Source: Pseudalkalibacillus sp052246725
Lineage (GTDB): Bacteria > Bacillota > Bacilli > Bacillales > Fictibacillaceae
Assembly: GCA_052246725.1 (NCBI GenBank)
Contig: JBQQCL010000012.1
Length of the DNA: 64,000 nt
Direction: 5' to 3' (one strand)
How positions within the stretch are numbered: position 1 is the first letter of the stretch; every line of letters starts with the position of its first letter. Both the position numbers and the translations under genes were made by a program. Positions 50,558 to 59,750 of the stretch are shown piece after piece. The notes under the pieces are model-generated. The model worked only from the letters and a program-made list of their open reading frames with translations. It was not told the DNA's origin and did no database searches.

Positions 50558-52678
50558 ATGCGTTGTCAAAAATGTCAAGTTAACGAAGCCAATGTAAGAA
50601 TGACTCTTCATATAAATGGGGTAACGAAACAATTGCATCTCTGCCCTTCATGCTATAAAGAAATCCAAAACGAAATGAAGCAGCCAAGCGGTTTTGGTGG
50701 TTTCGGCCACAGTCCGATGGGCTTCAATATGGAAGATTTCATGGCACAAAAAGAACATCAAGCAGGTCAAGGTACTGGATCTAAAAACGGTCAAGGCGGT
50801 CTACTTGATGACCTTGGTCGCAACCTGACAGATGCCGCTAAAGCTGGATTGATCGATCCAGTTATCGGCCGGGATAAAGAAGTGAAGCGAGTCATCGAAA
50901 TCTTGAATCGTCGGAATAAAAACAACCCTGTGTTGATTGGTGAGCCAGGTGTAGGTAAGACAGCGATCGCAGAAGGTCTTGCATTGAAGATTGCTGAACA
51001 GGATGCACCTAAGAAGCTTCTCAACAAGCAGGTTTATCTGTTGGATGTTTCATCACTTGTTGCGAATACAGGGATCCGCGGTCAATTTGAAGAGCGGATG
51101 AAACAGTTGATTTCAGAAGTTCAACAACGTAAAAACGTTATCCTTTTCGTAGATGAAATCCACTTGTTAGTAGGAGCAGGCTCAGCTGAAGGGTCCATGG
51201 ATGCAGGGAACATCCTGAAGCCGGCTCTTGCACGAGGAGAGCTACAACTAGTTGGCGCAACAACATTGAAAGAATACCGTAAAATTGAAAAGGATGCTGC
51301 ACTCGAGCGTCGTTTCCAACCAGTCATGGTGAAGGAGCCGAATGTCGATGAAGCAGTCGAAATTTTAAAAGGATTGAAGGGAAAATACGAGCAGTATCAC
51401 GATATCCGTTACACAGATGAAGCGTTGAATGCATGTGTAACTCTATCCCAGCGTTACATCCAGGATCGATTCTTACCAGATAAAGCGATCGACCTTATGG
51501 ATGAAGCTGGTTCAAAAATGAACTTGAAATTCGCAGGAGCGACTTCATCAGATGATATCGAAGAACGGCTTGCACAAATTGCTAAGGAAAAAGAAGAAGC
51601 GACTCAAAAAGAAGATTATGAGCGTGCCGCTAAGCTCCGCGATGAAGAGTTGAAGCTGCAAGAACAGACAGCGACATCAACTGAAGAGAAACCAGAGGTC
51701 AAGCTTGAAGATGTGCAATGGATCGTCGAAGAAAAGACTGGTATTCCAGTGCGCAAGCTTCAGGATGAAGAACAGAACAAGTTGAAGAACTTCGCTGAAC
51801 GTCTTGGTTCAAGTGTCATCGGACAGGAAGAAGCGGTACAGAAGGTTGCCAAAGCAATCCGACGCAGCCGTGCAGGTTTGAAGTCGAAAGTCCGTCCGAT
51901 CGGTTCATTCCTATTCGTAGGACCTACGGGTGTAGGAAAGACCGAATTGACGAAGACACTTGCGAAAGAATTGTTCGGTTCGAAGGATGCCATGCTCCGT
52001 CTTGACATGAGTGAGTACATGGAAAAACATTCTGTGTCCAAGTTGATCGGTTCACCTCCAGGATATGTTGGACATGAAGAAGCAGGACAACTGACAGAGC
52101 GCGTGCGAAGAAATCCTTACAGCATAATTCTATTAGATGAGATTGAAAAAGCGCACCCAGATGTCCAGCACATGTTCCTTCAAATCATGGAAGATGGCCG
52201 ACTCACTGACAGCCAAGGTCGCACAATCAGCTTTAAAGATACAGTCATCATCATGACAAGTAATGCGGGTACTGGCGATAAGAAAATTAAAGTCGGCTTC
52301 GAAAACCAGGGCACTGAAGCGATTTCCATCCTTGAAAATCTAGGGGATTACTTCAAGCCAGAATTCTTGAACCGCTTTGATGCGATCATCCAGTTCAATG
52401 AATTGAATGAAGAACATCTTGTACAAATTGTTGATCTAATGCTGGATGATATCCGTGAAATGGTGAAGGAAGATGGTCGTAAAATCGAGGTTACAGATGA
52501 AGCGAAGAAACAAATTGTCCACCTTGGATACGATCCTCGATTCGGTGCACGGCCAATCCGAAGAGTCCTTCAAGAAAAAGTGGAAGATGGCATTGCGGAT
52601 CTTCTACTGGATGATGAAGAGATCACAAAAATCAAAGTCGATTATATCGATGACGAAATCGTTGTCCAAAAAGGATAA
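50558..52678 (+). CDS. clpE: ATP-dependent Clp protease ATPase subunit ClpE
   Basis: A 706-residue Hsp100 unfoldase. An N-terminal zinc finger (CQKC...CPSC, residues 3-32) identifies ClpE. The first AAA domain has GEPGVGKTA near residue 127, and the second has GPTGVGKTE near residue 454. A UVR-like linker (KEDYERAAKLRDEELK) lies between them. It works with ClpP on heat-damaged proteins and helps destroy CtsR. Two CtsR boxes in the promoter support the assignment. TAAAGGAGG gives a strong ribosome site. Confidence 0.97.
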   Translation: MRCQKCQVNEANVRMTLHINGVTKQLHLCPSCYKEIQNEMKQPSGFGGFGHSPMGFNMEDFMAQKEHQAGQGTGSKNGQGGLLDDLGRNLTDAAKAGLIDPVIGRDKEVKRVIEILNRRNKNNPVLIGEPGVGKTAIAEGLALKIAEQDAPKKLLNKQVYLLDVSSLVANTGIRGQFEERMKQLISEVQQRKNVILFVDEIHLLVGAGSAEGSMDAGNILKPALARGELQLVGATTLKEYRKIEKDAALERRFQPVMVKEPNVDEAVEILKGLKGKYEQYHDIRYTDEALNACVTLSQRYIQDRFLPDKAIDLMDEAGSKMNLKFAGATSSDDIEERLAQIAKEKEEATQKEDYERAAKLRDEELKLQEQTATSTEEKPEVKLEDVQWIVEEKTGIPVRKLQDEEQNKLKNFAERLGSSVIGQEEAVQKVAKAIRRSRAGLKSKVRPIGSFLFVGPTGVGKTELTKTLAKELFGSKDAMLRLDMSEYMEKHSVSKLIGSPPGYVGHEEAGQLTERVRRNPYSIILLDEIEKAHPDVQHMFLQIMEDGRLTDSQGRTISFKDTVIIMTSNAGTGDKKIKVGFENQGTEAISILENLGDYFKPEFLNRFDAIIQFNELNEEHLVQIVDLMLDDIREMVKEDGRKIEVTDEAKKQIVHLGYDPRFGARPIRRVLQEKVEDGIADLLLDDEEITKIKVDYIDDEIVVQKG

Positions 52679-52687
52679 AAATAATGA

Positions 52688-52718
52688 AGGAAGAGCTGAA
52701 TCGCTCTTCCTTTTTTTT
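52688..52718 (+). terminator. Terminator of clpE
   Basis: AGGAAGAGC pairs with GCTCTTCCT around a short loop, followed by eight T residues. Confidence 0.92.
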
Positions 52719-52785
52719 GATTACATATTGCCGTTTACAAATATCTTAGCTGAATTTACAAATTCCTCAAAGCTCTCTTTACTCG

Positions 52786-53526
52786 TTATTGCCCGCTCCA
52801 GCGGAAGAATCGGGATGCAAGAAACAAAGATACGACTGCAATTCCCAACAACACTCCTACTTCAAGCCCATAATCTGAGATCGGTGCGGTATTCCAGGTT
52901 CCTCTTAATAGCTGGATTGTATAGTAAAGCGGTAGGGCTTTCGCTACATACTGCAAAATCTCGGGCATCATTTCCAATGGGAAGGTTGCCCCGGAAAGGA
53001 ATAGCATAAGGTTAAGGAATAGCGAACTGATTGCTGCAGCTGCCTGCGTGTTTTTTGCAAGGGAGGTCAAAAACAATGCAAATGGGAAAAACGCCAGGAT
53101 ACTCACGAGCAAAGCAAGTAAAGTACTACCGATATACTGCGGCAATGTGAGATCATACATCAACATACCGAAAACCATCAATAGGATGGCGGATATCATG
53201 AATATGACGGTACCCTGAAACGTATGTGCGGTCAAAATTTTCCACGGTTGCAGAGGGGTGGATTGATAGCGTCGCAGTACGCCTGTTTCACGGTAACTGG
53301 CCAGTACGGTACCTAATGTGAAAAAGGAAGTCGTCACGATATTGACCCCGATCCAAGAAGGAACATAGAGCTCCGCAAATGACATCCCACCCATCTCTTG
53401 CCCCTGGAACATCGAACCGAACAGCCAGATCATCAAAACAGGGAATAGAAAGGTCCAAAAAACACTTAGACGATCGCGGAAAAACATCTTTGTTTCTAGG
53501 TTTGCTAATTTGATCATTGCTGTCAT
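52786..53526 (-). CDS. ABC-2 type exporter permease
   Basis: A 246-residue permease with six membrane helices. The signature region SGATFPLEMMPEILQYVAKA near residue 190 is typical of ABC-2 (drug/polysaccharide) exporters. The start overlaps the ATPase stop by 4 bp (ATGA). Together they would form a two-gene efflux system; the substrate is unknown. Confidence 0.88.
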   Translation of the reverse strand: MTAMIKLANLETKMFFRDRLSVFWTFLFPVLMIWLFGSMFQGQEMGGMSFAELYVPSWIGVNIVTTSFFTLGTVLASYRETGVLRRYQSTPLQPWKILTAHTFQGTVIFMISAILLMVFGMLMYDLTLPQYIGSTLLALLVSILAFFPFALFLTSLAKNTQAAAAISSLFLNLMLFLSGATFPLEMMPEILQYVAKALPLYYTIQLLRGTWNTAPISDYGLEVGVLLGIAVVSLFLASRFFRWSGQ

Positions 53527-54437
53527 GCTGGCTGGTCCTCCTTCTCCAAATAGTGGACGAAGAGATCATCAAGCGTCCCTTTTTCAAACTTGAAGTTTTC
53601 GATGACAATATCCTTCTCATTGCAGTGGGCGAAAATATGGTAAGTGGTCTCCTGTAGGGTTTCACTATAAACTTTGAATGTATCATGTTCATTTTCAATA
53701 CGGATGACACCAGGTAACGAGAGAAGATGATCATACTCCAATCCATTACTTTGGAAGGAGAGGTAATTGACTGCCATTTCTTCAAGAAGTTCTTGGGGTG
53801 TATTCAAGGCTTTCAACTGACCGCCATAAATCATCGCAACCCGATTGCAAAGCCGTTCCGCTTCTTCCATGTAGTGCGTGGTGATGACGATGGTACAACC
53901 TTGTTCTTTCAAGAGCTTGATCATCGACCACATTTCGCGTCTGGCATGTGGATCCAGCCCCATGCTCGGTTCATCCAAGAAAAGAATCTCGGGTTGGTGG
54001 AGAGTTGCAAGGGCAAGGGTGACACGCTGCTTCCAACCGCCTGATAGATCTTCAAACTGTACATTCAACTTCTCTTTCAAACCGAGCAGTTCGATCAGGT
54101 AATCCTTCTGGGTGTTCGTTTTATAAAAGGAAGAAAACAAGTCGAGCGCTTCTCTGACTTTCATCTTTTTCTGAATCGAAGTCGCCTGGAACTGAACCCC
54201 GATCCGCTTGTTCAATTCCCTTAATTGACGGTGTGGTTGTAATCCTAAAACATCGATTGATCCTTGGTCCGGTTTTCGAATCCCTTCTAGCATTTCAATA
54301 GTTGTCGTTTTACCAGCACCATTCGGCCCGATGATCCCGAAAATTTCACCTTTCTGTACAGCGAATGAGATATTTTGTACAGCATGGGTATCTCCGTAGG
54401 ATTTTGATAGGTTTTCTACGGTTATGACATGTTCCAT
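53523..54437 (-). CDS. ABC exporter ATP-binding protein
   Basis: A 304-residue ATPase. Walker A is GPNGAGKTTT (about residue 38), the signature is LSGGWKQRV, and Walker B is ILFLDEPSMGLD, followed by the switch His in ITTHYMEEAE. The last 80 residues form the regulatory extension common in DrrA-like exporters. AGGAGG precedes the ATG at 54437. It is translationally coupled to the permease. Confidence 0.92.
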   Translation of the reverse strand: MEHVITVENLSKSYGDTHAVQNISFAVQKGEIFGIIGPNGAGKTTTIEMLEGIRKPDQGSIDVLGLQPHRQLRELNKRIGVQFQATSIQKKMKVREALDLFSSFYKTNTQKDYLIELLGLKEKLNVQFEDLSGGWKQRVTLALATLHQPEILFLDEPSMGLDPHARREMWSMIKLLKEQGCTIVITTHYMEEAERLCNRVAMIYGGQLKALNTPQELLEEMAVNYLSFQSNGLEYDHLLSLPGVIRIENEHDTFKVYSETLQETTYHIFAHCNEKDIVIENFKFEKGTLDDLFVHYLEKEDQPA

Positions 54438-54610
54438 GAAACGTCCTCCTCTAAAATTGCAGTTCGGTTTTAATCCACAATTTCTAATGTATGGTTATAG
54501 TTACGGATTTAGGAGTGATTGGTTTCAAAGTATCTGATTTAAAAACAGGGAAACTTGAAATCACCGAAATTTTTCAAGTTTGCACCGATAAGCCAAAAAC
54601 AGTTACATTA

Positions 54611-54641
54611 AAAAAGCACCGTCCATTATTGGACAGTGCCT
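54611..54641 (-). terminator. Terminator of the symporter gene
   Basis: On the minus strand GGCACTGTCCA and TGGACGGTGCT pair (one wobble) and run into TTTTTT. The gene's stop codon lies in the loop. Confidence 0.85.
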
Positions 54642-56257
54642 TCTGATTTCCTGCGTCGCTCTTCTGGTGTGAGAAGCGGTTGAGGCGGAGATGCTTTCTG
54701 TGTCATTTCAGATACGATAAGGATCGTAATGAATCCGGCCACCATCGCGAGGGTCCGGAATGGGAAGAGGACAACCCCATCTTCAACCAAGGGATAAGGT
54801 AAAAACTTCGGCAGTCCGATGATTGGTTCCCCGCCGCCGATCCTTAAGAAGAAGGAGACGATGATCCCTGCAATCGATCCGTATTTGGTAGCCCGTTTAT
54901 AAAACAACGCCATCGTCAACTGAGGAAACAGGATGACGTAGACGAGATCCGCAGCCAGGTACCAGAGCGCGTAAACACTTTTAATACTCAAGGCGATGAT
55001 GGTCGCCGCGACACCAACAAGGATGATGGTTCGCTTTATCACTTTTTTAAGTTCCTCGCCAGACGCTTTTGGTTTTATCAAAGGACGATAAACGTTCCAG
55101 GAGGCCATGGATGATGCAGAAAGGATGGATGAATCCATTGATGACATAACTGCTGCAGCCAAAGCCCCTAGTCCGATAGCAGCAATGATCGGCGGTGTCA
55201 TGTACCGTAAAACATAAGGGAGGATCATCGCAGGATTTTCAGGTTCTGAAACCCCCATACTTGCCCAATCTACTGCAAATCCAGCCATACCGATAAACAC
55301 AGCCGGAATCGCTGCAATGATACAAATGAAACCAGCTGAAATCGATAACCACATGGCTGTACGAGGTGTGTTAGCTGATAACACACGTTGGAAATACACT
55401 TGCCATGGGATTCCCCCGAAAATCAATAATAGAGCATAGTCCCACCAGTTCCAGTAGTAATTGCCCCAGTCCGGGTGCTCCCAACCATTCAATGGAGGGA
55501 ACAAATTCGCGAGTGAACCCATTTCTCCGGTATACATACTCCATGCTGAACCGAAACCACCGACATTATCCAAAGCAAAAGGTATGACAAGAAATAATCC
55601 TATGATGACGATGCTCATTTGGATGACATCAGTGTATGCGACGGACCACATGCCCCCAACTACCGTGTATGCAATTGCAATCGCAGCCGAAATAATGATC
55701 GATGTTTTAAAATCAAGGCCAAGGATCGTCCCGAAAGTGGTTCCAAGTGCTGTCAATATCGCACCACTCCAGAAGATTTCCCCTAATAGTGCTGGAATGT
55801 ATAAAACGCCAGCTACTTTTTTACCGAAACGCATTTCAAGCGGATCGATCATCGTCATGAATTCATAACGTCTCATTTTACGAGCGTAAAAAATACCACC
55901 GATGATCAAGCTGAGGGCATACCCCCACGGTGCCTGAGCCCAGGCGATACCGGAAGAGTAGGTGTACTCTGCAGTACCAGCTATGTAACCGCCTCCCACC
56001 CATGTCGCTGCCATCGTGAACATGGCGATCCATAATGGGAGCGATCTTTTCGCTACCATCATATCGGAAACAGTGTCCGATTTCTTGGCAGCCGAATACG
56101 CACCGATATAATAGATCAGCGCATAAAAAATGATCATGGAAATGAAGCCGCCCCAATGAATATCAGGATTAGTCAGTGCAAGATATAAGAAAACAAGTGC
56201 GACAAGAATCGCAAAAATACCCTGTTTGAAAAAACGATTCTTTGTTATATTTGCCAC
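54626..56257 (-). CDS. Sodium:solute symporter, similar to high-affinity choline transporters
   Basis: A 543-residue SSS-family carrier with about 13 helices. Motifs such as TMAATWVGGGYIAGTAEYTY, WAQAPWGYALSLIIGGIFYA and LLGEIFWSGAILTALG match the CHT branch better than the proline or sodium/acetate branches, as I recall those sequences. Choline or a related osmolyte precursor is the likely substrate; this is inference. It starts at GTG 56257 with GGAGG 7 bp upstream. No betaine-synthesis gene lies nearby. Confidence 0.85.
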   Translation of the reverse strand: MANITKNRFFKQGIFAILVALVFLYLALTNPDIHWGGFISMIIFYALIYYIGAYSAAKKSDTVSDMMVAKRSLPLWIAMFTMAATWVGGGYIAGTAEYTYSSGIAWAQAPWGYALSLIIGGIFYARKMRRYEFMTMIDPLEMRFGKKVAGVLYIPALLGEIFWSGAILTALGTTFGTILGLDFKTSIIISAAIAIAYTVVGGMWSVAYTDVIQMSIVIIGLFLVIPFALDNVGGFGSAWSMYTGEMGSLANLFPPLNGWEHPDWGNYYWNWWDYALLLIFGGIPWQVYFQRVLSANTPRTAMWLSISAGFICIIAAIPAVFIGMAGFAVDWASMGVSEPENPAMILPYVLRYMTPPIIAAIGLGALAAAVMSSMDSSILSASSMASWNVYRPLIKPKASGEELKKVIKRTIILVGVAATIIALSIKSVYALWYLAADLVYVILFPQLTMALFYKRATKYGSIAGIIVSFFLRIGGGEPIIGLPKFLPYPLVEDGVVLFPFRTLAMVAGFITILIVSEMTQKASPPQPLLTPEERRRKSEGTVQ

Positions 56258-56678
56258 AATATAACCTCCATCAACTAGTCATTGATCCTTATGATAGTTT
56301 GTCTAAAAGGAAGATAAACATACAGAAGACAAGCTCAGTCAATGAGTAATAACCTTACTTGTTGGAGGTTCTTGAAGTGCATGGAATTCGTGAGTTTTCA
56401 TAAATATCCTTGCACCCTAATTAAAACTGTTAGTACAAATAACCAGCGCCTGAAGTGTAATGAGCTGTTCAGCAGTTCTTACTTAGTATTTCAACTAACC
56501 ATATAAGACGTTATTCGCGAAAATATAGTAGAACAAAAAGATCACTCTATCATTGATATTACTAGCTTTTTTATTTGTTCAGCAGTCTCTAAGTAATCAG
56601 TAATTATTTCTAAAAAGGACTTTTCATGCTTATATCGAAATGGTGAGGATGCAGAGATTGAAGTAAGGAGAGACATCT
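56258..56678. other. 421-bp interval without a recognised gene
   Basis: This is the region between divergent symporter and EamA genes. It is AT-rich; GTTCAGCAGT occurs twice about 110 bp apart (56467 and 56577). I see no ORF with a ribosome site and no clear riboswitch fold. Promoters for both neighbours must lie here. Confidence 0.5.
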
Positions 56679-57578
56679 ATGAAAAAGTGGGCGTATGTAT
56701 TGATCGCAATCGGTGCAGCCTTATGGGGGCTCATTGCGATATTTGTTGAAGGACTATATGAATATGGGTTTACTGCCATACAGGTGGTCGCAATTCGTGT
56801 AATCGTTGCAGCGTTGATCCTCGTTGTTTTTGTTCTTATAAAAAATCCGAGACTACTCAAAATGGAAATGCGTGACAGCATATATTTCATCGGAACGGGG
56901 ATATTCAGCATTGTTTTCTTCAACTGGTGCCTGTTCACCGCGATACAAGAGACGTCGATTGCAGTGGCAGCCATTTTACTATATACCGCACCCGCTATCG
57001 TGACGATTCTTTCAAGGTTTTTATTTCAAGAATGGTTTACGAAGCGAAAGATGATCGCGTTATTCATGACATTGTTCGGATGTACATTTGTAATTGGATT
57101 GGTACCAGGTGGATCAAGCTCAGTTTCATTTTTTGGTGTCATTGTAGGTCTTGGTTCTGGTCTAGGTTACGCTCTTTATAGCATTTTTGGAAAATATGCA
57201 CTCGCGAAGTATTCATCACTGACAGTCACCACATATACGTTCATTTTTGCTTCTGCAGCGATGATACCTACAACTGGATTGTGGACAAAAACGAGTGAGC
57301 TTCAAGAACCCGGCGTCCTACTGAATGCAGTTGGTATCGGTTTTTTATCGACAGTATTAGCCTATATGCTTTATACGGTTGGTCTGCAATTCGTTGAGTC
57401 GAGCCGGGCTTCGATTACGGCAACGGTTGAACCGGTCGTTGCGACACTCGTAAGCGTGATGCTTTTCCATGAACAGCTTACGGTTTGGCAAGTACTCGGA
57501 ATCTTCCTGGTGCTCAGTGCTGTGATGATCGTACAAGAATCGAAAAAGGTAAGAATGAAGCAATCGTTAGCTCAATGA
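56679..57578 (+). CDS. EamA/DMT-family transporter
   Basis: A 299-residue carrier with ten helices in two EamA repeats (about residues 6-138 and 150-285). The ends of the halves read ILLYTAPAIVTILSRFLFQE and ATVEPVVATLVSVMLFHEQL, the usual signature of the family. The substrate is likely an amino acid or metabolite and cannot be read from the sequence. AAGGAGAG precedes the ATG. The SDR gene follows after 12 bp, so the two may form an operon. Confidence 0.88.
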   Translation: MKKWAYVLIAIGAALWGLIAIFVEGLYEYGFTAIQVVAIRVIVAALILVVFVLIKNPRLLKMEMRDSIYFIGTGIFSIVFFNWCLFTAIQETSIAVAAILLYTAPAIVTILSRFLFQEWFTKRKMIALFMTLFGCTFVIGLVPGGSSSVSFFGVIVGLGSGLGYALYSIFGKYALAKYSSLTVTTYTFIFASAAMIPTTGLWTKTSELQEPGVLLNAVGIGFLSTVLAYMLYTVGLQFVESSRASITATVEPVVATLVSVMLFHEQLTVWQVLGIFLVLSAVMIVQESKKVRMKQSLAQ

Positions 57579-57590
57579 GGGGGTACAAAC

Positions 57591-58358
57591 ATGAATCGAA
57601 TCGCTTTGGTTACAGGTGCTAGTCGTTTGAATGGGATTGGAGCAGCAGCATGCAGGGCACTCGCTGAGTCCGGGAACGATATCTTTTTTACGTACTGGAC
57701 AGATTATGATCAACAGATGGAGTGGGGAATTGCTGCTGATGAACCTGCACGCCTTCAAGCCGAGATTGAAGGAAAAGGTGTACGGTGTGAACGCATTGAA
57801 ATGGATTTGTCGCAAGCATCTAACATACTTCGCTTATTGGAACAAGTTGAAACGACGTTAGGGTATCCGGATATCCTCGTCAACAATGCATGTTATTCTG
57901 TGAACGATACCTATGATTCGATCGAGGAGGAAAACTTGGACCTGCATTATGCAATCAATGTGAAAGCAGTGACCTTATTGACTTCCTACTTTGCAAGAGG
58001 TTATCAAAAAGGAAAAGGGGGCCGCGTGATTTCAATGACTTCTGGTCAGTCCCTTGAACCGATGCGACACGAACTTTCTTATGCAATTACGAAAGGTGCG
58101 GTGGAACATCTGACAAAAACTCTGGTCCCTGATCTCGCGGAAAAAGGAATCACAATCAACGCTGTCAATCCCGGACCGAATGATACAGGCTGGGTAGATG
58201 AACAATTGGAGAAATTACTGCTGCCGAAGTTTCCGATGGGAAGAATTGGAGCCCCAAAAGATGCAGCGCAGCTGATCAGCTTCTTAGCAAGTGAAGAAGC
58301 AGGATGGATTACTGGTCAGGTCATCCACTCAGAAGGCGGTTTTCAACGCACAACGTAA
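57591..58358 (+). CDS. Short-chain dehydrogenase/reductase
   Basis: A 255-residue SDR. The cofactor motif is TGASRLNGIG (TGxxxxxG type), the NNAC motif replaces the usual NNAG, and the catalytic residues are Ser in SMTSGQ, Tyr and Lys in YAITKGA. Such enzymes act on NAD(P)-linked alcohol or keto groups; it resembles FabG-like reductases. GAGGGGG precedes the ATG. The phosphatase gene begins 13 bp later. Confidence 0.88.
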   Translation: MNRIALVTGASRLNGIGAAACRALAESGNDIFFTYWTDYDQQMEWGIAADEPARLQAEIEGKGVRCERIEMDLSQASNILRLLEQVETTLGYPDILVNNACYSVNDTYDSIEEENLDLHYAINVKAVTLLTSYFARGYQKGKGGRVISMTSGQSLEPMRHELSYAITKGAVEHLTKTLVPDLAEKGITINAVNPGPNDTGWVDEQLEKLLLPKFPMGRIGAPKDAAQLISFLASEEAGWITGQVIHSEGGFQRTT

Positions 58359-58371
58359 AGGAGGATCTTTT

Positions 58372-58926
58372 TTGACAACAATCTATTGGGTTCGCCATGC
58401 TCACTCTATTTATTCACCTGATGAATATGGACGTGGGCTTTTTGAGCATGGAATAGAAGATGCTGAACGAATAACGGAGTGCTTCCAAAACGTACATGTC
58501 GATGTCGTGCTGTCGAGCCCATACCGAAGAGCGGTTGACAGTGTGAAAGGAATTGCGGAAGCAAAAGGTACTGAGGTGGGGACAGTCGAAAATTTGAAAG
58601 AGCGAACATTATCCGGTTCTCCTGTTGAGGATTTCGACGAGGCAATCAATAAAGTATGGTCGACCACTACCTTTACATTTCCAGGTGGCGAATCGAACAC
58701 ACAGGCACAACAAAGGGGGATTTCTAGCTTCCGTTTCCTCTTAGAAAAGTATGAAGGAAAACACGTTGTAATCGGAACACATGGAAATATAATGGTCTTG
58801 ATCATGAACCACTTTGACCGGCAGTATGGATTTGATTTTTGGAAACAGTTGATTATGCCTGATATTTATAAGGTGACTTTCGAGCAGCAAGAATTAAATA
58901 AGGTGGAGAGGCTATTGAAGGAGTAG
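58372..58926 (+). CDS. Histidine phosphatase family protein
   Basis: A 184-residue phosphoglycerate-mutase-like phosphatase. The RHA motif is VRHAHSIYS near residue 8, the second Arg is in SSPYRRAVDS, Glu is in LKERTLSG, and the second His is in VIGTHGNIM. It starts at TTG 58372 with AAAGGAGG upstream; a longer frame inside the SDR gene is rejected. It is the third gene of the EamA-SDR-phosphatase run. Confidence 0.88.
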   Translation: MTTIYWVRHAHSIYSPDEYGRGLFEHGIEDAERITECFQNVHVDVVLSSPYRRAVDSVKGIAEAKGTEVGTVENLKERTLSGSPVEDFDEAINKVWSTTTFTFPGGESNTQAQQRGISSFRFLLEKYEGKHVVIGTHGNIMVLIMNHFDRQYGFDFWKQLIMPDIYKVTFEQQELNKVERLLKE

Positions 58927-59088
58927 GGTAGAATAGGTTTACCGCAAGTAAGCCCTACCATTTGGACATAGACGGAGAATAAAATCAAACCAGAGGCGGA
59001 GGGAAATCCAATCTGCTGACGGGTTAAAAAGCAAGAGGAATTCCGTAAACTAAGAGTAACAAAACAAACTCGAAAGGGAGCGGATTCC

Positions 59089-59154
59089 ATGTTTAACTTC
59101 TACGAAATCGAAAAGATCATCATTGAAATGACAAGAGAAAATAAAAGACGATAA
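59089..59154 (+). CDS. Possible 21-residue peptide
   Basis: A short frame with AAAGGGAGC at good distance from ATG 59089 encodes FNFYEIEKIIIEMTRENKRR after Met, an amphipathic basic-ended peptide. A terminator begins 8 bp after its stop, which hints at a real short transcript. No family is recognised. Confidence 0.4.
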   Translation: MFNFYEIEKIIIEMTRENKRR

Positions 59155-59161
59155 CATTGTT

Positions 59162-59193
59162 GGAAGTTCACCTGTTAAAGTGGGTGGACTTTT
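59162..59193 (+). terminator. Terminator hairpin after the 21-residue frame
   Basis: AAGTTCACC pairs with GGTGGACTT (one wobble), followed by TTT. Confidence 0.7.
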
Positions 59194-59209
59194 ATATTGT
59201 GGAACTTTT

Positions 59210-59346
59210 TAGCGGACACCAGGGATCTTATTTAATCAAAATCATTAAAAATCTGCTTCAATTGTTACAAATAGCGTCCCCTATGTCCGTTAATTTTCTA
59301 GAAACGCCTCATTTTTCACAAATAATGGCGCTCATGTCCGCTAAAT
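59210..59346. repeat. 51-bp-period GGACA/TGTCC repeats, locus C
   Basis: TTAGCGGACACCAGGGATC at 59210 (forward) and two inverted units ending TGTCCGTTAATTTT and TGTCCGCTAAAT, starting near 59269 and 59320, 51 bp apart. The layout is the same as at 40419. Confidence 0.75.
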
Positions 59347-59366
59347 CATTACAGAGACCTCTGAAG

Positions 59367-59528
59367 CTAGTTTCCGTCCAGCTTCTTCTCCAGTTCTTCT
59401 ACTTTTTTCCTCAAATACACCAAGTCTTTACTTGCAGATGAAATTCGATTACCGATCATAAAGACAATCGATACAATGAAGATCACAAAGACAATCAGTC
59501 CCACTACAACAAGAAAAATGATTTCCAT
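59367..59528 (-). CDS. Small membrane protein with coiled-coil tail
   Basis: A 53-residue protein: one long helix (EIIFLVVVGLIVFVIFIVSI) and a charged coiled tail (LVYLRKKVEELEKKLDGN). AAGGGGG precedes ATG 59528; the frame to 59561 is rejected because it contains that site. The function is unknown. Confidence 0.68.
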   Translation of the reverse strand: MEIIFLVVVGLIVFVIFIVSIVFMIGNRISSASKDLVYLRKKVEELEKKLDGN

Positions 59529-59637
59529 CGAATCCCCCTTTTTTCCAATTGTAACATTCATTAGGAACTATTTCTTGGTATTATTTTCCATGTAAGAGAA
59601 TATGAACATCCTGACTAACACAGTCGGAATGAAATAA

Positions 59638-59712
59638 CTCGCGAGGAGACTTGCGGTTCGCCCGCGGAAAGGGAGTGTTCTGTAAAAATAAACAATAAAG
59701 TATAACGAAGTA
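59638..59712. repeat. Short GC-rich repeat shared with 29460
   Basis: CTCGCGAGGAGACTTGCGG and CCCGCGGAAAGGGAGT followed by ATAACGAA-like sequence. CCCGCGGAAAGGGAGTAAA also occurs upstream of the ABC-F gene at about 29460. Confidence 0.5.
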
Positions 59713-59717
59713 TAGAA

Positions 59718-59750
59718 TTAAAAAAGCAGCCGAATGTTCAGCTGCCGGGC
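59718..59750 (-). terminator. Terminator of the hydroxylase gene
   Basis: On the minus strand GGCAGCTGAAC... pairs as GCAGC/GCTGC and runs into TTTTTT; it overlaps the final codons. Confidence 0.75.

Noticed and set aside
55461..55868. 135-codon plus-strand frame inside the symporter gene
   Set aside because: It is the complement of membrane helices of a well-supported carrier; codon use and lack of a start signal argue against it.
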